From the NCBI GenBank assembly GCA_903870685.1, contig CAIQDX010000095.1, positions 33,625-97,624 of the forward strand: a stretch of 64,000 bases of DNA, written 5' to 3'. Of the stretch, positions 26,057-34,339 are shown piece by piece. This stretch comes from an uncultured Chitinophagaceae bacterium (GTDB taxonomy: Bacteria; Bacteroidota; Bacteroidia; Chitinophagales; Chitinophagaceae). A model generated the notes under the pieces. It searched no databases and had not been told where the DNA came from. It saw only the letters and a program-made list of their open reading frames with translations. The position numbers were made by a program, and so were the translations under genes. Numbering within the stretch: position 1 is the stretch's first letter; every line of letters starts with the position of its first letter.

Positions 26057-27130
26057 TTATAATAATTTCAATACTTCTTCGCCCATTGCATTTGTACCGA
26101 GAATTTTTTCTGTTGGCGTATTTGCATCTGCAATATCGCGTGTTCTGAAACCTTGTTTTAAAACTGCATCAACAGCATTGATGATTGCTTCTGATTCTTC
26201 TTTCAGTCCGAAAGAAATATCTAATAACAACGCTGCAGATAAAATAGATGCCAGAGGATTCGCAACTCCTTTGCCGGTAATATCGTGAGCCGAACCATGA
26301 ATCGGTTCGTAAACTCCGGTGCCATCACCAATGGATGCAGAGGCTAACATGCCCATGCTACCTGCAATTTGTGATGCTTCATCAGTTAAAATATCACCGA
26401 ATAAATTGGCAGTAACTACAACATCAAAACGTCGCGGATCTTTAATTAATAACATAGCAGTTGCATCAACAAACTGATGTTCTATTTCAACATCGGGATA
26501 TTCCAATGCAATTTTTTGAATAACTTCTCTCCACAATCTTGATGTTTCTAAAACATTTGCTTTATCAACTGAGCATAATTTTTTTCTTCTTGTTCTTGCA
26601 GCATCAAATGCTTTGCGTGCAATTCTTTCTACTTCGTAACGACTATATTCTGCAACATCAAAAGCAGTATCACCATTATTTTTTCTTCCTTTCTCACCAA
26701 AATAAATATCGCCTGTTAATTCTCGAAAAAATAAAATATCAGCGCCTTTTAAAATTTCAGGTTTAATACTTGATGCACTTAATAGTTCATCAAATAATTT
26801 TATTGGGCGAATGTTTGCATACAAGCCCAACTCCTTTCTCATCTTCAATAAACCTTGTTCAGGTCGAACTTTTGCAGAAGGATCGTTATCATATTTTGGA
26901 TGACCAACAGCGCCAAATAAAACCGCATCCGATTTTTTCATCTTTGCCAAAGATTCATCTGGCAAAGGATTTCCTGTTGCTTCAATGGCAACATGACCAA
27001 TCAATGCTTCATCATAAATAAATTCATGATTAAACTTTTTTGCAATCGCATCTAATACTTTTTTACCAACTGTTGTAACTTCTTGTCCAATCCCATCACC
27101 GGGAACTATGAGAATATTTTTTGTTGCCAT
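26057..27130 (-). CDS. leuB: 3-isopropylmalate dehydrogenase
   Basis: A 357-aa cytosolic enzyme that oxidatively decarboxylates 3-isopropylmalate to 2-oxoisocaproate with NAD, the third leucine-specific step. It begins KNILIVPGDGIGQEV, has the substrate-binding arginines in the FFRELTGDIYFG region, and contains the isocitrate/isopropylmalate dehydrogenase signature NLFGDILTDEASQIAGSMGML plus the NAD-binding GVYEPIHGSAHDI. Length is normal for the family (~350-360). It is the last gene of the minus-strand leuC-leuD-synthase-leuB block, 42 bp after the synthase gene, and the bidirectional terminator lies beyond it. Confidence 0.96.
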   Translation of the reverse strand: MATKNILIVPGDGIGQEVTTVGKKVLDAIAKKFNHEFIYDEALIGHVAIEATGNPLPDESLAKMKKSDAVLFGAVGHPKYDNDPSAKVRPEQGLLKMRKELGLYANIRPIKLFDELLSASSIKPEILKGADILFFRELTGDIYFGEKGRKNNGDTAFDVAEYSRYEVERIARKAFDAARTRRKKLCSVDKANVLETSRLWREVIQKIALEYPDVEIEHQFVDATAMLLIKDPRRFDVVVTANLFGDILTDEASQIAGSMGMLASASIGDGTGVYEPIHGSAHDITGKGVANPLASILSAALLLDISFGLKEESEAIINAVDAVLKQGFRTRDIADANTPTEKILGTNAMGEEVLKLL

Positions 27131-27172
27131 ATTTATATCTATAACTTTTTAAACTTCTTGAACCCTTTAAAC

Positions 27173-28696
27173 TTATATTAAATTCAACATTTTCTCTGTT
27201 GCCTTAATTGCAGCAACAGTTTGATCACTGTCTAAACCGCGTGTTTTAAATTCTTTGTCGTTATACAACCAGGTAATAATTGTTTCGCACAACGCATCAG
27301 ATTTACCACCCGGTGGAATACGAACTGCATAATCGGTTAATACCGGCAATTCAATTTTTTTATGTTTATAGATTTTTTTTAGCGCATTTACAAATGCATC
27401 ATACTGACCATCGCCTTGTGCATGTTCTTCAAATAATTCTCCATCAATACTGATGTTTAAAGTAACTGAAGGGCGCAAATTTTTTGAATGAGTTAGCACA
27501 TAATTTTTTATCTGAACTTTTTCAACAATATTGTTGCTGTCTAAAATATCAGAAATAATATACGGCAGATCGGATTGTGTAACCGTTTCTTTTCTGTCGC
27601 CTAATTCAATGATTCGTTGAGTAACTTTTTTTAAATCATCATCCGCTAATTGAATACCTAAAGCAAGTAAGTTATTTTCGATGTTTGCTTTGCCACTCAT
27701 TTTTCCCAAAGCATATTTTCTTTGGCGGCCAAAGCGTTCGGGCATTAATTCGTTGAAGTATAAATTATTTTTTTTGTCGCCGTCAGCATGAATACCTGCA
27801 GTTTGAGTAAATACATTTTCGCCAACAACTGGTTTGTTTACAGATATTCCGAAACCGGAAAATGTTTCCACTAATTTACTTACGCTGTATAAAGATTTTT
27901 CAACAACAGAAGTTTTTACATCTTTCACATAATCATTTAACACGGCTATAGTGCTTGCCAGTGGCGCATTTCCGGCACGTTCACCCATTCCGTTCACAGT
28001 AAGATGCAAACCTTTTATTCCTACTTTCACGGCTTCCAAAACATTGGCAATACTTAGATCGTAATCGTTGTGAGCATGAAAATCGAAATGAATATTTGGA
28101 TAACGTTTTATAATTGAAGAAAGGTATTCTTTCACTTCACTTGGAATTAAAATACCTAAAGTATCAGGCAATAAAATTCTTTTTATCGGTTGTGTTGCTA
28201 GAAAATCTAAATACTGAAAAACATATTCAGGAGAATTGCGCATTCCGTTACTCCAGTCTTCTAAATAAACATTGCAATCAATATTATTTTTTTGTGCTAA
28301 CGCAATTACTTCACCAACTTCTTTAAAATGTTGCTCAGGAGTTTTCTTTAATTGATGCGTTAAATGATTCATCGAGCCTTTGGTCAACAAATTCATCACT
28401 CTTGCTCCTGCATCCAGCATCCATTCAATGGAAGTTTTTCCATCAACAAAAGTCAGCACTTCGATTTTATCAATAAAACCATTTGCTTTTGCCCAATCAG
28501 TAATTTTTTTTACTGCTTGAAATTCACCTTCCGAAACACGAGCCGATGCAATTTCAATTCTATCAACTTTTACTTCAGTCAATAATAATTGTGCGATCGT
28601 TAATTTCTCTGATGCAGAAAAAGATACACCACTTGTTTGTTCGCCATCGCGAAGTGTGGTATCCATTATTTCAATATGGCGTTTGTGTTGAGTCAT
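27173..28696 (-). CDS. 2-isopropylmalate synthase / citramalate synthase family enzyme
   Basis: A 507-aa HMGL-like TIM-barrel enzyme with a C-terminal LeuA-type allosteric domain (~380-505). Barrel motifs are MDTTLRDGEQTSG at the start, LLPDTLGI, FDFHAHNDYDLSIANVLEA with the metal-binding HxH, and VNGMGERAGNAPLA. GIHADGD follows in the linker. The family condenses acetyl-CoA with a 2-oxo acid: 2-oxoisovalerate in LeuA, pyruvate in CimA. The substrate-specificity region (IEIASARVSEGEF) departs from the usual LeuA text, and no other leuA lies in the window, so leucine and pyruvate-route isoleucine synthesis are both possible. It sits between leuD and leuB on the same strand. Confidence 0.88.
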   Translation of the reverse strand: MTQHKRHIEIMDTTLRDGEQTSGVSFSASEKLTIAQLLLTEVKVDRIEIASARVSEGEFQAVKKITDWAKANGFIDKIEVLTFVDGKTSIEWMLDAGARVMNLLTKGSMNHLTHQLKKTPEQHFKEVGEVIALAQKNNIDCNVYLEDWSNGMRNSPEYVFQYLDFLATQPIKRILLPDTLGILIPSEVKEYLSSIIKRYPNIHFDFHAHNDYDLSIANVLEAVKVGIKGLHLTVNGMGERAGNAPLASTIAVLNDYVKDVKTSVVEKSLYSVSKLVETFSGFGISVNKPVVGENVFTQTAGIHADGDKKNNLYFNELMPERFGRQRKYALGKMSGKANIENNLLALGIQLADDDLKKVTQRIIELGDRKETVTQSDLPYIISDILDSNNIVEKVQIKNYVLTHSKNLRPSVTLNISIDGELFEEHAQGDGQYDAFVNALKKIYKHKKIELPVLTDYAVRIPPGGKSDALCETIITWLYNDKEFKTRGLDSDQTVAAIKATEKMLNLI

Positions 28697-28710
28697 TTTA
28701 TTTTTATTAA

Positions 28711-28770
28711 ACCAGCTTTTGTATTTCTATCAAACTTCAGTTGCGTCGCACTCTTCAACGCTTTATTCTT
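28711..28770 (-). repeat. Dispersed intergenic repeat, copy 2
   Basis: Read on the minus strand, this copy runs GAATAAAGCGTTGAAGAG, then the core GTGCGACGCAAC, a variable middle, and the conserved end ACAAAAGCTGGT. It lies inside the leu operon, beginning ~10 bases after the leuD stop and ending 14 bases before the start of the synthase gene. It shares its orientation with copies 3, 4 and 5. Confidence 0.75.
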
Positions 28771-28779
28771 TACTGAAAA

Positions 28780-29376
28780 TTAATATGCACTGTTTGCAGT
28801 AAAAGTTTTTATTTCATCTTTCATTGCTTGTAAATAATCAATATCATCAAAACCATTTGTCATGTTATGTTTTTTATAACCATTAATAACAAACGATTCT
28901 TTTTCGCCCGATGCTAAAATCGAAATTGTTTGTTCGGGCAAATTAATTTCTAATTCAGCTTTTGGATCAGCTTCAATTGCTTTAAAAATTTTATCTAAAA
29001 ACTCGGGACTAACTGTTACCGGTAAGATACCAATGTTTAATGCATTGCCTTTAAAAATATCAGCAAAAAAACTTGATACCACTGCACGAAAACCATAATC
29101 GTAAATTGCCCAGGCAGCATGTTCACGAGAACTACCGCTACCAAAATTTTTTCCGCCAACTAAAATCTTTCCCGAATAAATTGGATTATTTAAAACAAAA
29201 TCTTTTTTAGGAGAATCATCATTATTATAACGCCAGTCTCTGAAAAGATTATCGCCAAAATTCTTACGCTCGGTCGCTTTCAAGAAACGTGCAGGAATGA
29301 TTTGATCGGTATCAACATTCTCAATAGGCAAAGGAACTGCTGAACTTTTTAATATTGTGAATTTATCGTAAGCCAT
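28780..29376 (-). CDS. leuD: 3-isopropylmalate dehydratase small subunit
   Basis: A 198-aa cytosolic subunit that forms the swivelling lid of isopropylmalate isomerase with LeuC. It shows the family text NVDTDQIIPARFLK near the N-terminus and KILVGGKNFGSGSSREHAAWAIYDYGFRAVV, the loop that completes the active site. Length is normal (~195-205). It follows leuC by 36 bp, so subunits can be made in step. After its stop comes repeat copy 2, then the synthase gene. The homoaconitase and aconitase subfamilies are less likely given the leu neighbours. Confidence 0.95.
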   Translation of the reverse strand: MAYDKFTILKSSAVPLPIENVDTDQIIPARFLKATERKNFGDNLFRDWRYNNDDSPKKDFVLNNPIYSGKILVGGKNFGSGSSREHAAWAIYDYGFRAVVSSFFADIFKGNALNIGILPVTVSPEFLDKIFKAIEADPKAELEINLPEQTISILASGEKESFVINGYKKHNMTNGFDDIDYLQAMKDEIKTFTANSAY

Positions 29377-29412
29377 GATTTCAATTATTAATTTTTAATT
29401 ATGAATTATTAA

Positions 29413-30816
29413 TTATAGTAAATCTCTCGGATCGGTTACAACACCTGTAACTGCTGCTGCTGCTGCAACTAAAGGACTTGCCAATAAAGTTCTTGCACCT
29501 GGTCCTTGACGACCTTCGAAATTTCTGTTACTTGTACTAACTGCATATTTACCTGCAGGAATTTTATCATCGTTCATTGCCAAACATGCGCTGCATCCCG
29601 GTTGACGTAATGAAAAACCTGCTTCATTTAAAATATCTAAAATACCTTCTTCTTTAATTTGACTTTCTACAATATGCGAACCGGGCACTAACCATGCAGT
29701 AATATTATCGGCTTTCTTTCTTCCTTTAACTATGGTTGCAAATGCACGAAAATCTTCAATGCGACCATTGGTGCAACTTCCTAAAAAAACATAGTCAACT
29801 TTTTTGCCAATTATTTTTTCATCTTCAGCAAAACCCATGTAAGCCAAAGATTTTTTATAAGAAGCACCGCCATCTTTCACAGCAGTTGATAAAGGAATAT
29901 TTTTAGTAATACCTGTTCCCAATCCGGGATTGGTACCGTAAGTAATTTGCGGATCAATATCATCGGCACTAAAACTTAATTCTGCATCAAACTCAGCGTC
30001 AGCATCTGTTTTCAAGGTTTTCCAATAAACTAATGCTTTATCCCAAGCATCGCCCTTCGGTGATTTTTCTCTTCCTTTTAAATAATTAAAAGTTGTTTCA
30101 TCAGGAGCGATCATTCCGCCACGTGCTCCCATTTCGATTGATAAATTACAAACAGTCATTCTTCCTTCCATACTCATGTTTTCAAAAACTTCACCTGCAA
30201 ATTCAATAAAATATCCGGTAGCACCACTTGCCGAAATTTGAGAAAGAATATATAACGGAACATCTTTTGCAACAACACCCTTTCCTAATTTTCCATTGAT
30301 GGTGATGCGCATTTTTTTAGGCTTTGGTTGCATGATACATTGCGATGATAAAACCATTTCTACTTCACTTGTACCAATACCAAATGCAATGGCACCAAAT
30401 GCTCCATGCGTTGATGTGTGTGAATCTCCACAAACAATCGTCATACCAGGTAATGTAATTCCATTCTCTGGTCCAACTACATGTACGATACCATTTTTAG
30501 GGTTATTCAATCCCCAATGAGAAATGCCATATTTAGCCGAATTATCTTCCAACGCTTTTAATTGATTGGCTGAAAGTGGATCTTCAACAGGTAAATGTTG
30601 ATTTATAGTTGGTGTGTTGTGATCGGCAGTTGCAAAAGTTCTATCGGGAAACATTACAGAAATATTTCTTGTTTGTAATCCAAGAAACGCAACAGGACTT
30701 GTTACTTCGTGAATAAAATGACGGTCAATAAAAAATACATCCGGGCCATCTTCGATCTTTCTTATAACATGTGAATCCCACACTTTATCAAATAAGGTTG
30801 TTGGTTTAACGCTCAT
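29413..30816 (-). CDS. leuC: 3-isopropylmalate dehydratase large subunit
   Basis: A 467-aa aconitase-family subunit that isomerises 2- to 3-isopropylmalate. The three [4Fe-4S] ligand cysteines are visible in VFLGSCTNG and GCSACLAMN, and the N-terminal block [10 protein letters not shown] with the conserved [26 protein letters not shown] marks the family. Length is normal. It is the promoter-proximal gene of the operon leuC-leuD-synthase-leuB and diverges from the LysR-type gene over a 123 bp gap that holds a T-N11-A palindrome, suggesting LysR control. Confidence 0.96.
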   Translation of the reverse strand: MSVKPTTLFDKVWDSHVIRKIEDGPDVFFIDRHFIHEVTSPVAFLGLQTRNISVMFPDRTFATADHNTPTINQHLPVEDPLSANQLKALEDNSAKYGISHWGLNNPKNGIVHVVGPENGITLPGMTIVCGDSHTSTHGAFGAIAFGIGTSEVEMVLSSQCIMQPKPKKMRITINGKLGKGVVAKDVPLYILSQISASGATGYFIEFAGEVFENMSMEGRMTVCNLSIEMGARGGMIAPDETTFNYLKGREKSPKGDAWDKALVYWKTLKTDADAEFDAELSFSADDIDPQITYGTNPGLGTGITKNIPLSTAVKDGGASYKKSLAYMGFAEDEKIIGKKVDYVFLGSCTNGRIEDFRAFATIVKGRKKADNITAWLVPGSHIVESQIKEEGILDILNEAGFSLRQPGCSACLAMNDDKIPAGKYAVSTSNRNFEGRQGPGARTLLASPLVAAAAAVTGVVTDPRDLL

Positions 30817-30885
30817 GAATTATTTTTTAAAATGGTTGAAATATTTGGAATGTGAATATTATCTCACGAAGTTCCATAGAATTAA

Positions 30886-30893
30886 TAAATTTG
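30886..30893 (+). promoter_or_regulatory. Candidate -7 promoter element for the LysR-type gene
   Basis: TAAATTTG matches the Bacteroidota -7 consensus TAnnTTTG and lies 47 bases upstream of the regulator's ATG. No good -33 TTTG was found at the expected spacing, so support is partial. Transcription from here would place the palindrome at 30920 in the early transcribed region. Confidence 0.35.
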
Positions 30894-30919
30894 AAAAACA
30901 TTATTTATCTATCATTGCT

Positions 30920-30934
30920 ATCGGTTAAACCGAT
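30920..30934. promoter_or_regulatory. LysR-type operator palindrome (T-N11-A)
   Basis: ATCGGTTAAACCGAT is a perfect 7+1+7 inverted repeat and contains the T-N11-A spacing (T at 30921, A at 30933) that LysR-family regulators recognise. It lies in the divergent leuC/LysR gap, five bases before the regulator's start codon and ~104 bases upstream of leuC. That position suits autorepression combined with activation of the leu operon. Confidence 0.65.
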
Positions 30935-30939
30935 TGATC

Positions 30940-31815
30940 ATGGAATTAAGACAACTCAAATATTTTATTCGCACAGCAGAAGTTTTAAATTTTACTGAAG
31001 CAGCTAATGATTTATTCATCAGCCAAAGCACACTTTCGCAACAAATAAAACAATTAGAAGAGGAATTAGATATTTTATTATTTGATAGAGTTGGAAAAAA
31101 AATAAGATTAACAGAAGCAGGAAGTTTATTCTTAACCTATGCCAGACAGGCATTACAAGACACAAAAGACGGTAAACAAATAATTGAAGATCTAAAAGAA
31201 CTCAAAACAGGTAGTTTAAATATTGGAGTAACTTATGGTTTATCTGCTTTATTAACTGATACAATTGTTTCGTTTTCTAAACGGTATCCTCAAATAAAGA
31301 TTACTGTTGATTTTGGAACATCCGAAGATCTTCTTGAGAAATTGAAAATTGCCAAAATTGATTTTGTACTTTCCTTTTTGCAATTACCGGCAGATGATGC
31401 TTTTCTTTCGCAAGTATTGTTCGATTCAAAATTAGCATTGGTGGTACATCCATCTCACCCAGTTGCAAAAGAAAAAACAATCGATGTAAAAGAATTACAA
31501 AATATTTGTTTGGCTTTACCCGCAAAAGGTTTTAATACAAGAGATTTTCTAGAAGGCGCTTTTACAAAAAATAATATTTCACCTTCGGTGAAAGTTGAAT
31601 TGAATGATATTAATATGTTATTGCAATTAGTTGAAACGGGAAATTGGTGTACTGTTTTAACGATGGCATCAGTTAAAGGCAGATCAAATTTAAAAACCAT
31701 TCCGATTACAGGGATTGATATTATTCGTCAGGCTTCTATTACCTGGTTCAAAGATGTTTATCGAAAAAAAGCTGCCAATGCATTTACTGAAATGATTCAA
31801 TCACAGATCTATTAA
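30940..31815 (+). CDS. LysR-family transcriptional regulator (probable leu operon regulator)
   Basis: A 291-aa regulator started at the ATG at 30940, which gives the standard MELRQLKYFIRTAEVLNFTEAA opening; a TTG two codons upstream is open but unneeded. The winged helix-turn-helix (~1-62) contains LFISQSTLSQQIKQLEEELDILLFDRVGKKIRLTEAG in family order. The rest is a periplasmic-binding-like effector domain (~90-290). It resembles the CynR/CysB-like branch by general pattern. It diverges from leuC over a gap with a perfect LysR-type palindrome, so leucine-pathway control, perhaps by an isopropylmalate-type effector, is the best inference. Confidence 0.9.
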   Translation: MELRQLKYFIRTAEVLNFTEAANDLFISQSTLSQQIKQLEEELDILLFDRVGKKIRLTEAGSLFLTYARQALQDTKDGKQIIEDLKELKTGSLNIGVTYGLSALLTDTIVSFSKRYPQIKITVDFGTSEDLLEKLKIAKIDFVLSFLQLPADDAFLSQVLFDSKLALVVHPSHPVAKEKTIDVKELQNICLALPAKGFNTRDFLEGAFTKNNISPSVKVELNDINMLLQLVETGNWCTVLTMASVKGRSNLKTIPITGIDIIRQASITWFKDVYRKKAANAFTEMIQSQIY

Positions 31816-31839
31816 GAAGTTTTTAAAAAGATTTGTAAT

Positions 31840-33222
31840 CTATTTCCCAATGCAAAATTTTGAGAAGATATAATCTAACTGATCCTCATTTGTAACCTCG
31901 CCGGTAATCGATCCTAAATAATAAAGACATTGGCGAATATCAAGTGCTAACAAATCTGCTGGAATATTTTCATCTAATCCTTTTTGAACATCTTGCAATG
32001 CGATATTTAATTTTTGCAATGCTTCGAAATGTCTGGTATTAGTGATAACAATCGATTCGGTATTCAAATCACCTTTAACCGCAACATTTACTAAAGATTT
32101 TTTTAATTGGTCGATGAATGAATTATTTTTTGCTGAGATAAAAATAATATTATGAAAAGATGAGAACTTTTCTTTCGAAAAACTTTCATCGAGATCCATT
32201 TTATTTCCTGCCAATAAATAAGTGATATTATTTTGTATCAATTCATCTTCTCGTTTTTTTAATTCATTAGCATCTATTTCGTTTACATCAAATAAATAAA
32301 TCACAACATCAGCCTGGTGCATCTTTTCTAGACTTCTTTCAATACCAAAATTTTCTATAGAATCTTTGGTATGATGCCTAATACCTGCAGTATCAATCAG
32401 CCTGAATAATACACCATCAATATTTAATATTTCTTCGATTGTATCTCTTGTTGTTCCTGCAATTTCGCTAACGATAGCCCTGTTCTCATTCAACAAAGTG
32501 TTTAGCAGTGTTGACTTTCCTGCATTTGGCTTTCCAATGATAGCAACCTGTACGCCATTCTTAATTACATTTCCCAATGCAAATGATTGCAATAATCGTT
32601 TAGTGTTTTGATGAAGCGTACTAATTAATTCCTGAAATTTTTTTCTATCAGCAAACACAACATCTTCCTGCGAAAAATCTAATTCTAATTCGATCATTGC
32701 AGAGAACTGAATTAATTGTTCTCGTAGTTGATGTAATGAATTTGAAAAACCGCCGCGCATATTTTTCAATGCGGCATTTTTACTTGCTTCGGTATTACTT
32801 GCTATTAAATCTGCAACAGCTTCAGCTTGAGTTAAATCTAATTTACCTTTTAAAAAAGCTCTTTGCGTAAACTCACCGGCTTTAGCCATTCTCACGCCTT
32901 TGGAAATTATTGCTTGAATTATTTTTTCCTGAATGAAAGGAGAACCATGGCAACTGATCTCAATTACATTTTCGCCGGTGTAAGATTTTGGAGATTTGAA
33001 TAATGATATTACTACTTCATCTAAAACTTCATTACCATTTTTGAGAAAACCAACATGCAACGTATGTGAAGCTTGTTCTTGTAAATTTTTTGAAGGAAAC
33101 ATTTCATTAATTACTTCAATTGCTTTATCGCCGCTAATTCTTATAACACCAATGGCACCAATCCCCTGCGGAGTTGATAAAGCAACAATTGTATCATCCC
33201 AATTTGAAAGTTTTCCGAGCAT
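31840..33222 (-). CDS. mnmE: tRNA uridine-5-carboxymethylaminomethyl GTPase
   Basis: A 460-aa enzyme that with MnmG modifies wobble U34 of certain tRNAs. The N-terminal tetrahydrofolate-binding domain begins DTIVALSTPQGIGAIGVIRISG. A helical domain follows, with a Ras-like G domain inserted: GKPNAGKSTLLN (P-loop), GTTRDTIEE, DTAGIR and NKMD. The C-terminus FCIGK carries the invariant cysteine motif CxGK. Length and order match the family (~450-465). It stands alone on the minus strand between the convergent LysR gene and the tonB operon end. Confidence 0.97.
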   Translation of the reverse strand: MLGKLSNWDDTIVALSTPQGIGAIGVIRISGDKAIEVINEMFPSKNLQEQASHTLHVGFLKNGNEVLDEVVISLFKSPKSYTGENVIEISCHGSPFIQEKIIQAIISKGVRMAKAGEFTQRAFLKGKLDLTQAEAVADLIASNTEASKNAALKNMRGGFSNSLHQLREQLIQFSAMIELELDFSQEDVVFADRKKFQELISTLHQNTKRLLQSFALGNVIKNGVQVAIIGKPNAGKSTLLNTLLNENRAIVSEIAGTTRDTIEEILNIDGVLFRLIDTAGIRHHTKDSIENFGIERSLEKMHQADVVIYLFDVNEIDANELKKREDELIQNNITYLLAGNKMDLDESFSKEKFSSFHNIIFISAKNNSFIDQLKKSLVNVAVKGDLNTESIVITNTRHFEALQKLNIALQDVQKGLDENIPADLLALDIRQCLYYLGSITGEVTNEDQLDYIFSKFCIGK

Positions 33223-33234
33223 CTAATTTTTTAT

Positions 33235-33262
33235 CAAAAATAACTGAAAGCAATTGTACAAA
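33235..33262 (-). promoter_or_regulatory. Candidate mnmE promoter
   Basis: On the minus strand TTTG at 33262-33259 is followed after 16 bases by TATTTTTG at 33242-33235, matching the Bacteroidota -33 TTTG / -7 TAnnTTTG pattern. The -7 box ends 12 bases upstream of the mnmE ATG, which implies a very short leader. Confidence 0.42.
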
Positions 33263-33267
33263 ATAAT

Positions 33268-33298
33268 ACAGGTTGTTCATTATTCATAAACAACCTGT
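33268..33298 (-). terminator. Hairpin terminator after the distal tonB
   Basis: ACAGGTTGTT (33268-33277) pairs perfectly with AACAACCTGT (33289-33298) around an 11-base loop. It lies 27 bases after the stop of the tonB gene. The following bases on the minus strand are T-rich (ATTATTTTG) but not a pure T-run, so efficiency is uncertain. Confidence 0.6.
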
Positions 33299-33324
33299 GC
33301 CTTTATCTCAATTCTAGTAAATAT

Positions 33325-34164
33325 TTATTCGGTTTCCGCAACAATAAATACAATATTTTGAATATGTCTGTAATTTACAGTTCTTCCGTTTTGAACTGCA
33401 GGATGCCAATCAGGTCCTTTCTTAATTACACGCATAGCTTCTTCTTTAGTTCCATACCCGGGATCACTTTCTGCTTTAACATCACTAATGATTCCATTTT
33501 TATCAACAATAAAAGATAATGTGACAATATATTTACCTACAGGTGCGCCATTTTGAATAGGAATATCTCTGTTTAAATTTCGTTCTAAATATTTAATCCA
33601 TGCAGCTTGTCCGCCGGGAAACTCCGCAGGTATTTCAACAACAGTATAAATTTTATCGTAGTCCTCTTCGTGTTTAGGAGGAGCAACAAAGCCTGTTCCT
33701 TTTGATTCAAGAGGTGCAGCAATTATTCCATCATCTTTTACACCTTCCTGATTAATCGAACCAATTTTTGTATCGGCTAATTGTGAAACTTCTTTCACTT
33801 CTTCATCTTCTTTTACTTCAGCATCTTTTACAATTAATGGTGGAGTAAATTTTGTTATTTCTACTTTAGGTATTTCTTGTTTCGGCGGTGGAGGTGGTGG
33901 TGGTTCTTCGGCTTTTTTTTGATCTTCTTTCAGATCTTCTAATGAAACATCTTTTACAAACATCTGAACATTTTGATGTTTCGTTTGCATTGCAAGAATA
34001 TGCGGCAACACAGTTATTACAACACATAAAGCCGTTGTAATTAATAATGCTTCAATAAGTCGATTTATATATGTTTTGCGGAGGTAATATGCTCCGTAGG
34101 TTTTATTTCTGCCATCAAAAATAATATCAAGCAGATCGGCTGAAAGGATTTTATTGGTTTCCAT
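33325..34164 (-). CDS. TonB-family energy transducer (copy A)
   Basis: A 279-aa protein with the Bacteroidota TonB layout. It has a cytosolic motif LLDIIFDGRNKTYGAYYLRKTY, one membrane helix (~37-58), a proline-rich periplasmic spacer containing seven consecutive prolines (~92-98), and a TonB C-terminal domain (~190-279; EFPGGQAAWIKYLERNLN and VIKKGPDWHPAVQNGR). It would carry the ExbB/ExbD proton-driven signal to outer-membrane TonB-dependent transporters. It is a tandem duplicate of the gene at 34340, separated from it by a terminator-like hairpin, so its expression may differ from that of the exb genes. Confidence 0.88.
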   Translation of the reverse strand: METNKILSADLLDIIFDGRNKTYGAYYLRKTYINRLIEALLITTALCVVITVLPHILAMQTKHQNVQMFVKDVSLEDLKEDQKKAEEPPPPPPPKQEIPKVEITKFTPPLIVKDAEVKEDEEVKEVSQLADTKIGSINQEGVKDDGIIAAPLESKGTGFVAPPKHEEDYDKIYTVVEIPAEFPGGQAAWIKYLERNLNRDIPIQNGAPVGKYIVTLSFIVDKNGIISDVKAESDPGYGTKEEAMRVIKKGPDWHPAVQNGRTVNYRHIQNIVFIVAETE

Positions 34165-34177
34165 CTTATAAGTTTTA

Positions 34178-34194
34178 AGGTGATGATATCACCT
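34178..34194. promoter_or_regulatory. Short palindrome in the leader of tonB copy A
   Basis: AGGTGAT (34178-34184) and ATCACCT (34188-34194) form a perfect 7-bp inverted repeat with a 3-base spacer, 14 bases upstream of the tonB start codon. It could be an operator or an RNA hairpin near the ribosome-binding region; the sequence does not say which. Confidence 0.4.
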
Positions 34195-34275
34195 GTAAAC
34201 TTGTTGACAGATGCACTTTGATATTGGCAAGAGGAGCAACAATTACAGGAACTTTCCAAGTACAAAGTAAAAAAA

Positions 34276-34298
34276 ATCCCTTCTATAAAAGAAGGGAT
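34276..34298 (-). terminator. Rho-independent terminator between the two tonB genes
   Basis: ATCCCTTCT (34276-34284) pairs with AGAAGGGAT (34290-34298) over a 5-base loop. On the minus strand the stem is followed by a run of six T residues, the classic intrinsic-terminator form. It lies 42 bases beyond the stop of tonB copy B and upstream of copy A, so it should end or attenuate the exbB-exbD-exbD-tonB transcript. Confidence 0.8.
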
Positions 34299-34339
34299 AA
34301 AATCATTTTTTAAATGATAAAAATAGATTATAATAAATT

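Noticed and set aside
25963..26148. Plus-strand frame of 61 codons between the OmpA gene and leuB
   Set aside because: It begins inside the terminator, runs through repeat copy 1 and into the end of leuB; its peptide comes from the repeat.
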